A DNA stretch of 27,385 nucleotides from RGIG1995 sp045587445. Its GTDB lineage: Bacteria; Bacillota; Clostridia; Oscillospirales; CAG-272. Every line of letters starts with the position of its first letter. The first letter of the stretch is position 1. The stretch spans positions 1-27,385 of the forward strand of contig JAZNCH010000051.1 of assembly GCA_045587445.1 (NCBI GenBank). Direction: 5' to 3'. A model generated the notes under the pieces. That model was not told the DNA's origin. It saw only the letters and a list, made by a program, of their open reading frames with translations, and did no database searches. Of the stretch, positions 16,356 to 23,406 are shown piece by piece. The position numbers were made by a program, and so were the translations under genes.

Positions 16356-17568
16356 AACTTATATTCAACATTCTGAAATATTCGTCTTCGGTGTATATTT
16401 CTTTTAAATTGTCAGTATGATAAAGTAGATAATATTTGCTTTGACCGTCGGTTGAAAAGCAGTATTCAAAATATTCGTTTTGTTGGAATAACGCTGTTTT
16501 TTGTGATATAATTTCATATTGACTTATTTCTTGCGGAGGGGGCGGTACGGAAATTGAATCGGCATTGTTTTCTTTTATTTTTCGGTTTTTTTTCAGATAT
16601 TCGGAAGCATCAAAGGCTTTGAGTGCGTTGTCTGTTATGCATATTGCAAGTTTTATGGGTTCATTATAATTTATAGTAACAGTATTATTTGAAATTGTTT
16701 CGGGACAAAAGACAAAATACATTAGTTTATTTGTTGTTTTTGAATAGACTTCGTTGCAGTTTTCTGCGTAAGATGCGTACAAGGTTAAATAATGTTTAGC
16801 TGCGTCGTGTATCATTAAATCAGATACTGCGTTTTTTTGTGTGCTGTTCTCTACAGCCATTCTGTTTAGAAATTTACCTGACGGAAATATTTCTGCATAA
16901 GAAGCAATGTGAGAATAAGATATTGCTTTTGGTGCCTTGTAATTTCCGTAAAACTGTTTTGGCGATAGGGGGAAATTTAATATGTTTTTTGCTAAATTTG
17001 TTATATCACTTCTCTCGGCAGTGATTTGATTTTTTAATATTGGATAATCTTCTTCTAAAGATTCTAATTGTCTTCTGTAGTATTCCTTGCTTTCTATAGT
17101 AACAAAATTGTTTTCAATTTTCTTAATACTCATATCTTCTTGGTAGTTTGAACAGACGTTGAGTAAAAGTGTTGTTGATTCGGAAAGTTTTTCGATGTAA
17201 TACGTGTTTTTTTCATCATCAGTCATATCTGTTTTTGAGTATTCACAAAGCAAAGAAAACCACTTCGCTGTATTTTTCATATTGGGAGCTACAAAATATA
17301 TGAGATTTTTTATAGAATATGCTTGAGTATAAATTTCGTTTTTTTCGTTTTGAAACGTACCGATTTTTGCTGACTTGTCAAATGATGTTTTTATACTTTG
17401 AAGAGATGCGTAAATATTATTTATTAACAAGAATGACGTTTGCTCATTTTCTTCCTTTTTAATTCTTTCTGTGTTTATTTCGGATAAATAAATTCCTGTT
17501 ACTATCAATGTGAACAGTAATATAAATGATAAAATTTTGATTAAATACTTTTTTCTGACGATAAACAT
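16354..17568 (-). CDS. Membrane-anchored extracytoplasmic protein, possibly YpeB-like
   Basis: This 404-residue protein starts at the ATG at 17568; GAGGAA lies seven bases upstream. The frame is open for another 57 codons, but these are hydrophobic nonsense across the darA promoter. One transmembrane helix (about 9-28) follows MFIVRKKYLIK, with a long polar extracytoplasmic part behind it. The helical region (about 35-200) with paired-helix spacing and NTAKWFSLLCEYSKTD resembles the N-terminal half of YpeB, the spore cortex-lytic enzyme partner, which has a comparable LxxTxKFLSQVGDYAY stretch. This similarity is weak and from memory. No clear PepSY repeats are recognised. A VPPPPQE stretch lies near the C-terminus. 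I cannot assign a function with confidence. It is divergent from darA. Confidence 0.6.
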   Translation of the reverse strand: MFIVRKKYLIKILSFILLFTLIVTGIYLSEINTERIKKEENEQTSFLLINNIYASLQSIKTSFDKSAKIGTFQNEKNEIYTQAYSIKNLIYFVAPNMKNTAKWFSLLCEYSKTDMTDDEKNTYYIEKLSESTTLLLNVCSNYQEDMSIKKIENNFVTIESKEYYRRQLESLEEDYPILKNQITAERSDITNLAKNILNFPLSPKQFYGNYKAPKAISYSHIASYAEIFPSGKFLNRMAVENSTQKNAVSDLMIHDAAKHYLTLYASYAENCNEVYSKTTNKLMYFVFCPETISNNTVTINYNEPIKLAICITDNALKAFDASEYLKKNRKIKENNADSISVPPPPQEISQYEIISQKTALFQQNEYFEYCFSTDGQSKYYLLYHTDNLKEIYTEDEYFRMLNIS

Positions 17569-17587
17569 AGATATTTCCTCTAAAAAA

Positions 17588-17617
17588 TTTATAAAATGTG
17601 TACAAAAAAATTGACAA
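17588..17617 (-). promoter_or_regulatory. Candidate promoter of the YpeB-like gene, overlapping the darA -35
   Basis: On the minus strand TTGTCA (17612-17617) is 18 bp from TATAAA (17588-17593), or 17 bp from TTATAA (17589-17594). Its -35 overlaps the darA -35 TTGACA by five of six positions, so the two promoters share one short palindromic box. Confidence 0.45.
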
Positions 17618-17639
17618 TTAGGAGTATGTTTGTTATAAT
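17611..17639 (+). promoter_or_regulatory. Promoter of darA-holB-ricT
   Basis: Exact TTGACA (17611-17616), 17-bp spacer and exact TATAAT (17634-17639). Start near 17646 gives a leader of about 55 nt before the darA ATG at 17699. Confidence 0.85.
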
Positions 17640-17698
17640 AGTAGTGCGTAATTAATATGTTTATTAAACAAAGTAATTTATAGCAAGGAGACAAAAAT

Positions 17699-18022
17699 AT
17701 GAAACTTTTGTTAGCGATTGTAAATAACGATGACGCCAATTACGTTAATACCGGACTTTCTAAGTCGGGTTTTATGATTACAAAGATTGCATCTACCGGC
17801 GGCTTTTTGATGAGTGGTAATACAACTTTTATTATCGGTGTTCAGGATGAAGACGTGGACAAGGTTTTGGAAATAATCAGTCATTTCTCCAAAAAGAGAA
17901 CTGTTCCCGTACCAGTTGATCCCGTATACAATCCTGCTTCTATATCTACTGTTCCTGCAAAAGTTACTGTTGGCGGAGCAACTGTATTTGTTCTTGATGT
18001 TGAAAGATTTGAGCATATATAA
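17699..18022 (+). CDS. darA: Cyclic di-AMP receptor DarA (PstA, YaaQ)
   Basis: This 107-residue PII-like protein has STGGFLMSGNTTFIIGV (32-48), the segment that forms the c-di-AMP pocket in DarA/PstA trimers, with TGGFL at 33-37 and GNTTF at 40-44. The C-terminal strand ATVFVLDVERFEHI is also typical. Family members bind c-di-AMP tightly and change loop conformation, but their downstream partner is poorly defined. A GCAAGGAG ribosome binding site precedes the ATG. It lies upstream of holB and ricT as in Bacillus (yaaQ-yaaR-holB-yaaT), with yaaR missing here. Its presence implies that the organism makes c-di-AMP. Confidence 0.95.
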   Translation: MKLLLAIVNNDDANYVNTGLSKSGFMITKIASTGGFLMSGNTTFIIGVQDEDVDKVLEIISHFSKKRTVPVPVDPVYNPASISTVPAKVTVGGATVFVLDVERFEHI

Positions 18023-18053
18023 AGTATAAATAATTTGAAAGTATTTATTGTAA

Positions 18054-19091
18054 ATGGAAAATGATAAAATATTTCTGTACGGTAATGAAAAACTGAAAAG
18101 TTTTTTTAGTGCCGCAGCAGAAAACGGCAGGTTGGCACATGCATATATTTTTGAAGGGGGACGGGGCAGCGGTAAACATACGCTGGCTCGTCGTCTTGCG
18201 TGTTTGCTTGCTTGTCAGTCCCTCTTTGAAAGACCTTGTATGATGTGCGAGTCTTGTCGTAAGATTTCAGAGGGAATATCCCCGGATATTATTGAAATAA
18301 AATTGCCTAATGATAAAAAGACTATTGGGGTCGAACAGCTTCGTGAATTGCGTTCAAGTGTTTACGTAAAACCGAGCGAAGAGGAGGTTAAGGTCTATAT
18401 TATAAGTAATGCCGAAACTATGACTGTTCAGGCACAAAATGTTTTTTTAAAAGTACTTGAAGAACCGCCGCATGGAGTATATTTTTTTATGCTTTGCGAA
18501 AATTCATCAAACATTTTGCCTACGGTCAAATCAAGAGCCCCTGTTTTGAAAATGCAGATATTTTCCGACGAAGAGTTGAAAAACTATTTGCTCGAATATA
18601 ATAAACAAGCGTCTAATTTGTTTGCTTCAAACAAAGATGAATTTAATCTTATTGTACGTATCGCCGAAGGAAAAATAGGTGAAGCCGAAAGGCTTATTTC
18701 GGACACAAAATCGGATAAGTCTCAGTCAAAACATGAAAAGGCGAGAATGTTTATTGAACTAACTGCTGAACAGACGAAATATTCGGATTATCTCTTATTC
18801 GTTCAGCGTATGGCTAAAACAAAAGAAGAAATTCTTGATATTCTTTTATACGCTATCTATGCAGTTAGAGACCTTATGGCTGTTAAAAAAACGATAGATG
18901 ATGCTGTTTCGCTGATGTTTTACGGTGATATTGAATATGCACGAGAGGTTGCCTCTAATTTTACATCGGCGGGGGTAATGAATTTATATAGCGAGCTTTG
19001 CCGCGCACGTGAGGATCTTATGTCAAATTTGAACCTTAATAATACTCTTAATTATATTGCGTGTAAATTTAGAAATGCGGCGAGTATTTAA
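18054..19091 (+). CDS. holB: DNA polymerase III delta' subunit
   Basis: This 345-residue AAA+ clamp-loader subunit has AHAYIFEGG, Walker A GGRGSGKHT (35-43), a zinc module with C50 or C54 plus C62, C65 and C68 (CMMCESC), DPDIIEI-like and IGVEQLREL segments, and NVFLKVLEEPP. The sensor region reads ILPTVKSRAPVL, with SRA in place of the usual SRC motif. The C-terminal collar (about 200-345) is divergent, as is common. delta' helps load the sliding clamp at primed DNA. The start lacks a strong ribosome binding site and lies 31 bp after darA. It is presumably cotranscribed with darA and ricT. Confidence 0.93.
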   Translation: MENDKIFLYGNEKLKSFFSAAAENGRLAHAYIFEGGRGSGKHTLARRLACLLACQSLFERPCMMCESCRKISEGISPDIIEIKLPNDKKTIGVEQLRELRSSVYVKPSEEEVKVYIISNAETMTVQAQNVFLKVLEEPPHGVYFFMLCENSSNILPTVKSRAPVLKMQIFSDEELKNYLLEYNKQASNLFASNKDEFNLIVRIAEGKIGEAERLISDTKSDKSQSKHEKARMFIELTAEQTKYSDYLLFVQRMAKTKEEILDILLYAIYAVRDLMAVKKTIDDAVSLMFYGDIEYAREVASNFTSAGVMNLYSELCRAREDLMSNLNLNNTLNYIACKFRNAASI

Positions 19092-19101
19092 TGTTTATAA
19101 A

Positions 19102-19129
19102 CTTTTTCGCTTCGGCAGTGGCGAAAAAG
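19102..19129 (+). other. Nine-bp hairpin between holB and ricT
   Basis: CTTTTTCGC (19102-19110) pairs with GCGAAAAAG (19121-19129) around a 10-nt loop. No T-run follows on the plus strand, so this is not a standard terminator. It may be an mRNA processing or stability element. Confidence 0.5.
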
Positions 19130-19169
19130 AAATGAAAAATCTTTTAGCTGTCGGGACATGGAGAAATAA

Positions 19170-20075
19170 ATGGAAACAAAAGAAATGGTAGAACTTCCCG
19201 AAGAGGTCGAAGTTATTGGTGTCAGATTCAGACAAACAGGTAAGATATATTACTTTGACCCAAATTCTTTCAAAATAGAGCAGGGAGAAAATGTAATAGT
19301 TGAAACGGCGCGAGGACTTGAATACGGTCAAACGGTTGTGGGCAATAAGTTTGTTCCCAATACGGAAATTGTACCGCCTTTGCGCAAGGTAGTCAGAAAG
19401 GCTACTCCTTCAGATGACGCGCATCACGAGCAAAACAATCTAAAAGAAAAAGAAGCTTTTGATATTTGTCTGCAAAAAATTGAAAAGCATAAGCTTGAAA
19501 TGAAGCTCATTGAGGTTGAATATACTTTTGACAACAATAAGCTCTTATTTTACTTTTCTGCCGAAGGAAGAGTTGATTTCCGTGAGCTTGTAAAAGACCT
19601 TGCGGCAGTCTTCAAGACGAGAATTGAACTTCGACAGATAGGTATAAGAGACGAAGCTAAAATGATGGGTGGTCTCGGTGTATGCGGACGTCCGTTTTGT
19701 TGTAAAACATTCTTAAATGATTTTGCTCAGGTTTCAATCAAAATGGCTAAAGAACAGAATCTTTCTTTGAATTCTGCGAAGATTTCGGGTACTTGCGGAC
19801 GACTTATGTGTTGTTTGCGCTATGAATCCGACGTATACGAAGAAGAACTGAGAAAGACGCCTAAGGTGGATTCGATAGTTGATACGCCGGACGGCGAAGG
19901 CGTTGTATCTGAAGTAAGTCCTTTGGCCGGCTTGGTTAAGGTAAGGCTTAATGCGAATCCCGATCAACCCCCGAAAACCTACCCAAGAGATGTTTTAAAA
20001 GTAAAAGGATATTTACGTAAAAAGGAAAAAGAGGATAAGATTGACGACGAATTAAAAAAACTCGAAGAATCTTAA
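19170..20075 (+). CDS. ricT: PSP1-domain Fe-S protein RicT (YaaT)
   Basis: This 301-residue protein contains the PSP1 domain (about 60-145). Two cysteine clusters follow, GVCGRPFCC (C172, C177, C178) and GTCGRLMCC (C209, C214, C215), then a KOW-like strand region (DGEGVVSEVSPLAGLVKVRL) and a charged tail. In Bacillus, RicT forms a complex with RicA and RicF that carries [4Fe-4S] clusters and is linked to RNase Y-dependent mRNA processing, biofilm formation and sporulation. The ricA and ricF genes are not in this window. A GGAGAAATAA ribosome binding site precedes the ATG. A stand-alone ferredoxin gene follows where Bacillus has yabA. Confidence 0.94.
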   Translation: METKEMVELPEEVEVIGVRFRQTGKIYYFDPNSFKIEQGENVIVETARGLEYGQTVVGNKFVPNTEIVPPLRKVVRKATPSDDAHHEQNNLKEKEAFDICLQKIEKHKLEMKLIEVEYTFDNNKLLFYFSAEGRVDFRELVKDLAAVFKTRIELRQIGIRDEAKMMGGLGVCGRPFCCKTFLNDFAQVSIKMAKEQNLSLNSAKISGTCGRLMCCLRYESDVYEEELRKTPKVDSIVDTPDGEGVVSEVSPLAGLVKVRLNANPDQPPKTYPRDVLKVKGYLRKKEKEDKIDDELKKLEES

Positions 20076-20093
20076 AAAATATTTCTAAATCAT

Positions 20094-20122
20094 TTGATTT
20101 TTTTGAATATGTGTGTTATAAT
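20094..20122 (+). promoter_or_regulatory. Promoter of the ferredoxin gene
   Basis: TTGATT (20094-20099), 17-bp spacer and exact TATAAT (20117-20122). Start near 20129 leaves a leader of about 75 nt before the ATG at 20206, so the ferredoxin has its own transcription unit. Confidence 0.77.
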
Positions 20123-20205
20123 ATGTCTGCAGAAGTGAATAGATGTATTTGTTTGTCATTTTCTGTTGATTTTTAGTAATAATACCATTATGGAGGTGTA
20201 CACAA

Positions 20206-20379
20206 ATGGCTTATAAAATTGACACAGATGTATGCATCGGTTGTGGTGCATGCGCAGCTGACTGCCCTGTAGAATGCATTTCTGAACAGGACGGTAAGTA
20301 TGTAATTGATGCAGACCAGTGCCTTGACTGCGGTGCATGTGCAGGTTCTTGCCCTGTAGAAGCTCCTAAGGCTGAATAA
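20206..20379 (+). CDS. 2[4Fe-4S] clostridial-type ferredoxin
   Basis: This 57-residue protein begins MAYKIDTDVCIGCGACAADC. Its cysteines form two complete cluster motifs: C10-x2-C13-x2-C16 with C20 (followed by Pro), and C39-x2-C42-x2-C45 with C49 (followed by Pro). The extra C24 is not in the standard set. Its size and the two pseudo-symmetric halves match small low-potential ferredoxins that carry electrons for pyruvate:ferredoxin oxidoreductase, hydrogenases and related anaerobic enzymes. GGAGG (20192-20196) lies nine bases upstream. It has its own promoter and terminator and sits between ricT and the trmN6-like gene, which normally belong to one conserved cluster. Confidence 0.97.
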   Translation: MAYKIDTDVCIGCGACAADCPVECISEQDGKYVIDADQCLDCGACAGSCPVEAPKAE

Positions 20380-20426
20380 TTTCGCATCTGTCGGTGAATA
20401 GAGTACATATCATTTTGCCGGATTTT

Positions 20427-20478
20427 GATAGGAAATCTGCCCACCGGGGTGGATTTCCTATCTTAATTTTTATATTTT
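20427..20478 (+). terminator. Intrinsic terminator after the ferredoxin gene
   Basis: GATAGGAAATC (20427-20437) pairs over 11 bp with GATTTCCTATC (20452-20462). The loop can fold further through CCAC/GTGG. T-rich sequence follows to 20480. Confidence 0.9.
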
Positions 20479-20495
20479 TTTAGGCGGTGTTGAAA

Positions 20496-21275
20496 GTGAA
20501 TTATAAAGAAGATTTAATACATAATGATGAGCGAATAGATACTGTTGACGATAAATTAATGCTTATCCAGAAAAAAGACGGTTTTGCCTATGGAACTGAT
20601 GCTGTTTTACTTGCGTCATATATTCGTAAAATGGGTAAAAAGACTGCCGTTGAATTTGGCGGCGGAACGGGGATTGTTTCGCTTCTGTGCGAAGAGTTTG
20701 AAAAGTTTGCAACAATTTATTCTGTAGAAGTTCAGAATGAATATTTTGATTTGTTAAAAAGAAACGTTCAATGCAATAATTCAAACGTAATACCCTTAAA
20801 TTGCGATGTAAGAAATTTACGTCCCGAGCAGTTTGGCGGAGAGGTTGACGTTGTATTTTCTAATCCGCCTTATATGAAAGCGGATTCGGGAAAGGCAAAT
20901 GCTGACTTAGGAAAAAATACAGCAAGACACGAGGTTGAGGGCGATATTGACGATTTTTGCAAGGCGGCTTGCAGAATATTAAAGCACGGCGGTCTGTTTT
21001 ACTGTGTTTATAGGCCCGACAGAGCTATAGACCTTATTTGTTCTATGCGTAAGTATAATCTTGAACCCAAGAGGTTGACCTACGTTTATCCTTACGTTGA
21101 TGCCAGAGCTTGTCTTATGCTTGTAGAAGCTAAAAAAGGTGCTTTGTCAGGTTTATTTAATACAAAGCCTTTTATAATTTTTAACAGCAAAACACCTGAT
21201 AATAAAGATAATTCTCCCGATATGCAAAAAGTTTACATGGAGTGTGATATTTCCGATGAATACAAACTTTTATGA
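20496..21275 (+). CDS. TrmN6/YabB-like tRNA (adenine-N6)-methyltransferase
   Basis: This protein has 259 residues from the GTG at 20496. AGGCGG (20482-20487) is eight bases upstream; GTG 20487 and TTG 20490 are in frame but too close to it. A Rossmann-type SAM-binding motif EFGGGTG (53-59) and catalytic NPPY (123-126) identify an N6-adenine methyltransferase of the YfiC/TrmN6 family, which modifies A37 of tRNA1-Val in E. coli. YGTDAVLLASY near residue 35 is typical. The tRNA target here is inferred. It overlaps rsmI by 20 bases, matching the Bacillus yabB-yazA-yabC cluster without yazA. The ferredoxin terminator lies directly upstream and no separate promoter is evident. Confidence 0.88.
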   Translation: MNYKEDLIHNDERIDTVDDKLMLIQKKDGFAYGTDAVLLASYIRKMGKKTAVEFGGGTGIVSLLCEEFEKFATIYSVEVQNEYFDLLKRNVQCNNSNVIPLNCDVRNLRPEQFGGEVDVVFSNPPYMKADSGKANADLGKNTARHEVEGDIDDFCKAACRILKHGGLFYCVYRPDRAIDLICSMRKYNLEPKRLTYVYPYVDARACLMLVEAKKGALSGLFNTKPFIIFNSKTPDNKDNSPDMQKVYMECDISDEYKLL

Positions 21276-22131
21276 ATTTGCTGACGAAAAAAATAAAATT
21301 GAAAAAGGCGTTCTTTACCTTGTTGCAACTCCTATAGGTAACACCGCCGATATTAGCGAAAGAGCATTGAAGGTGCTTGAAAACGTTGATTACGTTGCGG
21401 CTGAAGATACCAGAAATACCGGTAAACTTTTGTCATGTTTTGGTATAAAGCAGCGATACATCACTTATCACGAGCATAACAAGACAGAAGCGGGTATAAA
21501 AATTGCAGAAAAATTACAGGCAGGCGAGGCTATAGCACTTGTAACGGATGCGGGGATGCCTGCGATAAGTGATCCCGGTGAAGATTTGGTTAAGTTATGT
21601 GCGGAAAAGGATATAAAAGTTACTTGCGTTCCCGGCCCTAATGCTTTTACTACAGCATTGATCTTGTCGGGGCTTAATACAAGAAGATTCGCATTTGAAG
21701 GCTTTTTAAGTGCACAAGCAAGGGAAAGAAAAAAACATCTTGAAAAAATTAAAGACGATGACAGAACCTTGATTTTTTATGAAGCTCCGCACAAGTTGAA
21801 GACAACTCTCGATGATTTGGCTGACGTTTTTGGTGACAGAAAAATTGCTCTTTGCAGAGAGCTTACAAAATTAAATGAAGAAATACACAGAACAACGATT
21901 TTTCAAGCTATAGAACTTTATAAAACGAAAGAACCGAGAGGGGAATACGTTTTAGTTATTGAGGGAGATATTAAAGATTCCGAAAAAAGTGATTGGGAAA
22001 ACCTTTCGATTGAAGAGCATATAGAATTCTATGTTTCTTCTGGGTTTAAGAAAATGGACGCCATAAAAAAAGTAGCAAAAGACAGAGGCGTTCCCAAAGG
22101 CGATATATATAAGCTAACAATAGGAAAATAA
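21256..22131 (+). CDS. rsmI: 16S rRNA (cytidine-1402-2'-O)-methyltransferase RsmI
   Basis: This protein has 291 residues from the ATG at 21256. A GTG at 21244 is in frame but is one base from the GGAG (21239-21242), which leaves the ATG at 13 bases. LYLVATPIGNTADISERAL (20-38), AAEDTRNTG, TDAGMPAISDPG (97-108) and CVPGPNAFTTAL are the standard tetrapyrrole-methylase-fold motifs of RsmI. It uses SAM to 2'-O-methylate C1402 in the 30S decoding centre. The C-terminal helical domain (about 235-291) is present. It overlaps the trmN6-like gene by 20 bases, so translation is coupled. Confidence 0.96.
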   Translation: MNTNFYEFADEKNKIEKGVLYLVATPIGNTADISERALKVLENVDYVAAEDTRNTGKLLSCFGIKQRYITYHEHNKTEAGIKIAEKLQAGEAIALVTDAGMPAISDPGEDLVKLCAEKDIKVTCVPGPNAFTTALILSGLNTRRFAFEGFLSAQARERKKHLEKIKDDDRTLIFYEAPHKLKTTLDDLADVFGDRKIALCRELTKLNEEIHRTTIFQAIELYKTKEPRGEYVLVIEGDIKDSEKSDWENLSIEEHIEFYVSSGFKKMDAIKKVAKDRGVPKGDIYKLTIGK

Positions 22132-22135
22132 AAAA

Positions 22136-22159
22136 GGGCTAAGTTAAAAACTATAGCCC
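22136..22159. terminator. Terminator between rsmI and the VanZ-like gene, strongest on the minus strand
   Basis: GGGCTAAGTT (22136-22145) pairs with AACT and TAGCCC (22149-22152, 22154-22159) with one bulged A. On the minus strand the stem is followed by T-rich sequence (the A-run at 22130-22135), ending vanZ. On the plus strand the U-run is poor (TTTATTATT). Confidence 0.78.
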
Positions 22160-22176
22160 ATTTATTATTCAGTAAA

Positions 22177-22650
22177 CTATTTAACTACACGATTCGTACA
22201 TTTATATAAAAATAAGAAAAGCAAATAGCCAATAGTCGCGCCGATGGTATTGAAAATTAAGTCGTCAATATCACAACTGCCGAGCAGGGTGAATAATTGT
22301 ACTGCTTCCACTAATGTTATCGTAACAACTATATATAAGAGAAAAATGAGGTAGTTTTTTGTTTTTTTGACTATTGCGGGCAGAAAAAATCCAAGTGGAA
22401 CGAACATTACGATGTTTCCCAAAAGATTGATTATTGCGTGTTTTACGAGATGTATGTTCGGTGTGTTTTGAATTAAAATAATATATCTTTCAATCGTAAT
22501 GAAAGGAATGAGATTGGTGTTTTGTTTTATCTGTTCTGAATAATTATAAATATAAAGTGTGTTCAATCTTTGCCCGAATAAAAGCCATAACATTGTTACT
22601 ATGTATATAAAAAACAACACTTTAATTATTTTATGGACTTTTGACTTCAT
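22177..22650 (-). CDS. VanZ-like membrane protein
   Basis: This 157-residue protein has four or five hydrophobic segments. The second half carries the VanZ pattern: NLLGNIVMFVPLGFFLP, then VEAVQLFTLLGSCDIDDLIFNTIGATIGY, with the acidic DIDD between helices. VanZ itself gives low-level teicoplanin resistance in enterococci, but most family members are not in resistance clusters and have no known function. No vanHAX genes are nearby, so resistance should not be assumed. A GAGGT ribosome binding site precedes the ATG, a promoter lies upstream, and a hairpin terminator follows. Confidence 0.85.
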   Translation of the reverse strand: MKSKVHKIIKVLFFIYIVTMLWLLFGQRLNTLYIYNYSEQIKQNTNLIPFITIERYIILIQNTPNIHLVKHAIINLLGNIVMFVPLGFFLPAIVKKTKNYLIFLLYIVVTITLVEAVQLFTLLGSCDIDDLIFNTIGATIGYLLFLFLYKCTNRVVK

Positions 22651-22682
22651 TGGTGTTACCTCGTGCGTATTTGCTTTTCTAT

Positions 22683-22711
22683 ATTATACTACACCTGCAC
22701 GAATTAATCAA
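22683..22711 (-). promoter_or_regulatory. Promoter of the VanZ-like gene
   Basis: On the minus strand TTGATT (22706-22711), 17-bp spacer and exact TATAAT (22683-22688). It sits just after the amidase stop at 22719, so the VanZ-like gene can be transcribed on its own. Confidence 0.68.
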
Positions 22712-22718
22712 GAAATAA

Positions 22719-23288
22719 TTATGAATTCAATCCAAAATAAGTAAGTATTCCTTCGTATATTGCGTTTGCGAAAAGCTGGGGTTGGCGGCTTAAAAGATAT
22801 GCGTCGTTTTCATTGGTTATATATCCCATTTCTATAAGCACTGACGGCATAGGTGTTCGTCTTAATACATAAAGCGATGGTCTGACGAACATACCTCGGT
22901 CGGTTATTCCCACAAATTCGGATATGCTGTCGGTTATTTCATCGCCAAGCCAATATCCCTCGCTGTTTATGCTGTATGCGTAACCCTCGGTACCGCTTAT
23001 TGAAGGATTTTCAGATGCGTTAACGTGAAGCGATATAAAATAGTTTGCTCCCCAAGCTGTAGCGGCGTTAACTCTTGCCGCAAGACTTGTCGAGAGACTT
23101 GTGCCAAGCTGTTCGGTCGGGGTGTTTCTTGATAACCTTACTTCAAAATTTGGGTCTGCCCTTAGAAGTTCTGCAAGTCTGACTCCTATATCGTAAGTTA
23201 TATCTTGCTCGCGCAAACCGAAGCCTTCGGCACCCGCGTTGGGATTTACGGGATTGTGTCCCTGGTCTATAAATATTCTTATTGCCAT
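22719..23288 (-). CDS. N-acetylmuramoyl-L-alanine amidase, Amidase_3 type, no signal peptide
   Basis: This protein has 189 residues from the ATG at 23288, which has GAGG eight bases upstream. An in-frame ATG 45 bases earlier has no ribosome binding site and would add a mainly hydrophobic tail. IFIDQGHNPVNPNAGAEGFG, GLREQDITYDIG, NYFISLHVNAS and SVLIEMGYITNENDA match the zinc amidase_3 domain. Zinc ligands H11, E27 and H88 and catalytic E153 are all present. The enzyme would cut the bond between N-acetylmuramic acid and L-alanine in peptidoglycan. It has neither a signal peptide nor a wall-binding domain, so how it reaches the wall is unclear. It could act in lysis, in sporulation, or be exported another way. 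The VanZ-like gene follows. Confidence 0.92.
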   Translation of the reverse strand: MAIRIFIDQGHNPVNPNAGAEGFGLREQDITYDIGVRLAELLRADPNFEVRLSRNTPTEQLGTSLSTSLAARVNAATAWGANYFISLHVNASENPSISGTEGYAYSINSEGYWLGDEITDSISEFVGITDRGMFVRPSLYVLRRTPMPSVLIEMGYITNENDAYLLSRQPQLFANAIYEGILTYFGLNS

Positions 23289-23345
23289 ATATAATACCTC
23301 TGTAAATAGATTTATTATTAATATCTTATTCAAGGTAATTCTATG

Positions 23346-23374
23346 TTGACATAATATTTGCGGTGATGTATAAT
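23346..23374 (+). promoter_or_regulatory. Promoter of the ttcA-like gene
   Basis: Exact TTGACA (23346-23351), 17-bp spacer, exact TATAAT (23369-23374). Start near 23381 gives a short leader before the ATG at 23407. Confidence 0.85.
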
Positions 23375-23406
23375 ATTTTGAGAAAATAAATCGAAAGAGA
23401 TGCGTT

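Noticed and set aside
17569..17739. 57-codon N-terminal extension of the YpeB-like protein
   Set aside because: It crosses both divergent promoters and the start of darA; the ATG at 17568 has a proper ribosome binding site.
22177..22650. Glycopeptide resistance locus because of the VanZ-like gene
   Set aside because: No vanH, vanA/B ligase, vanX or two-component genes are near; VanZ-family proteins are common outside resistance clusters.
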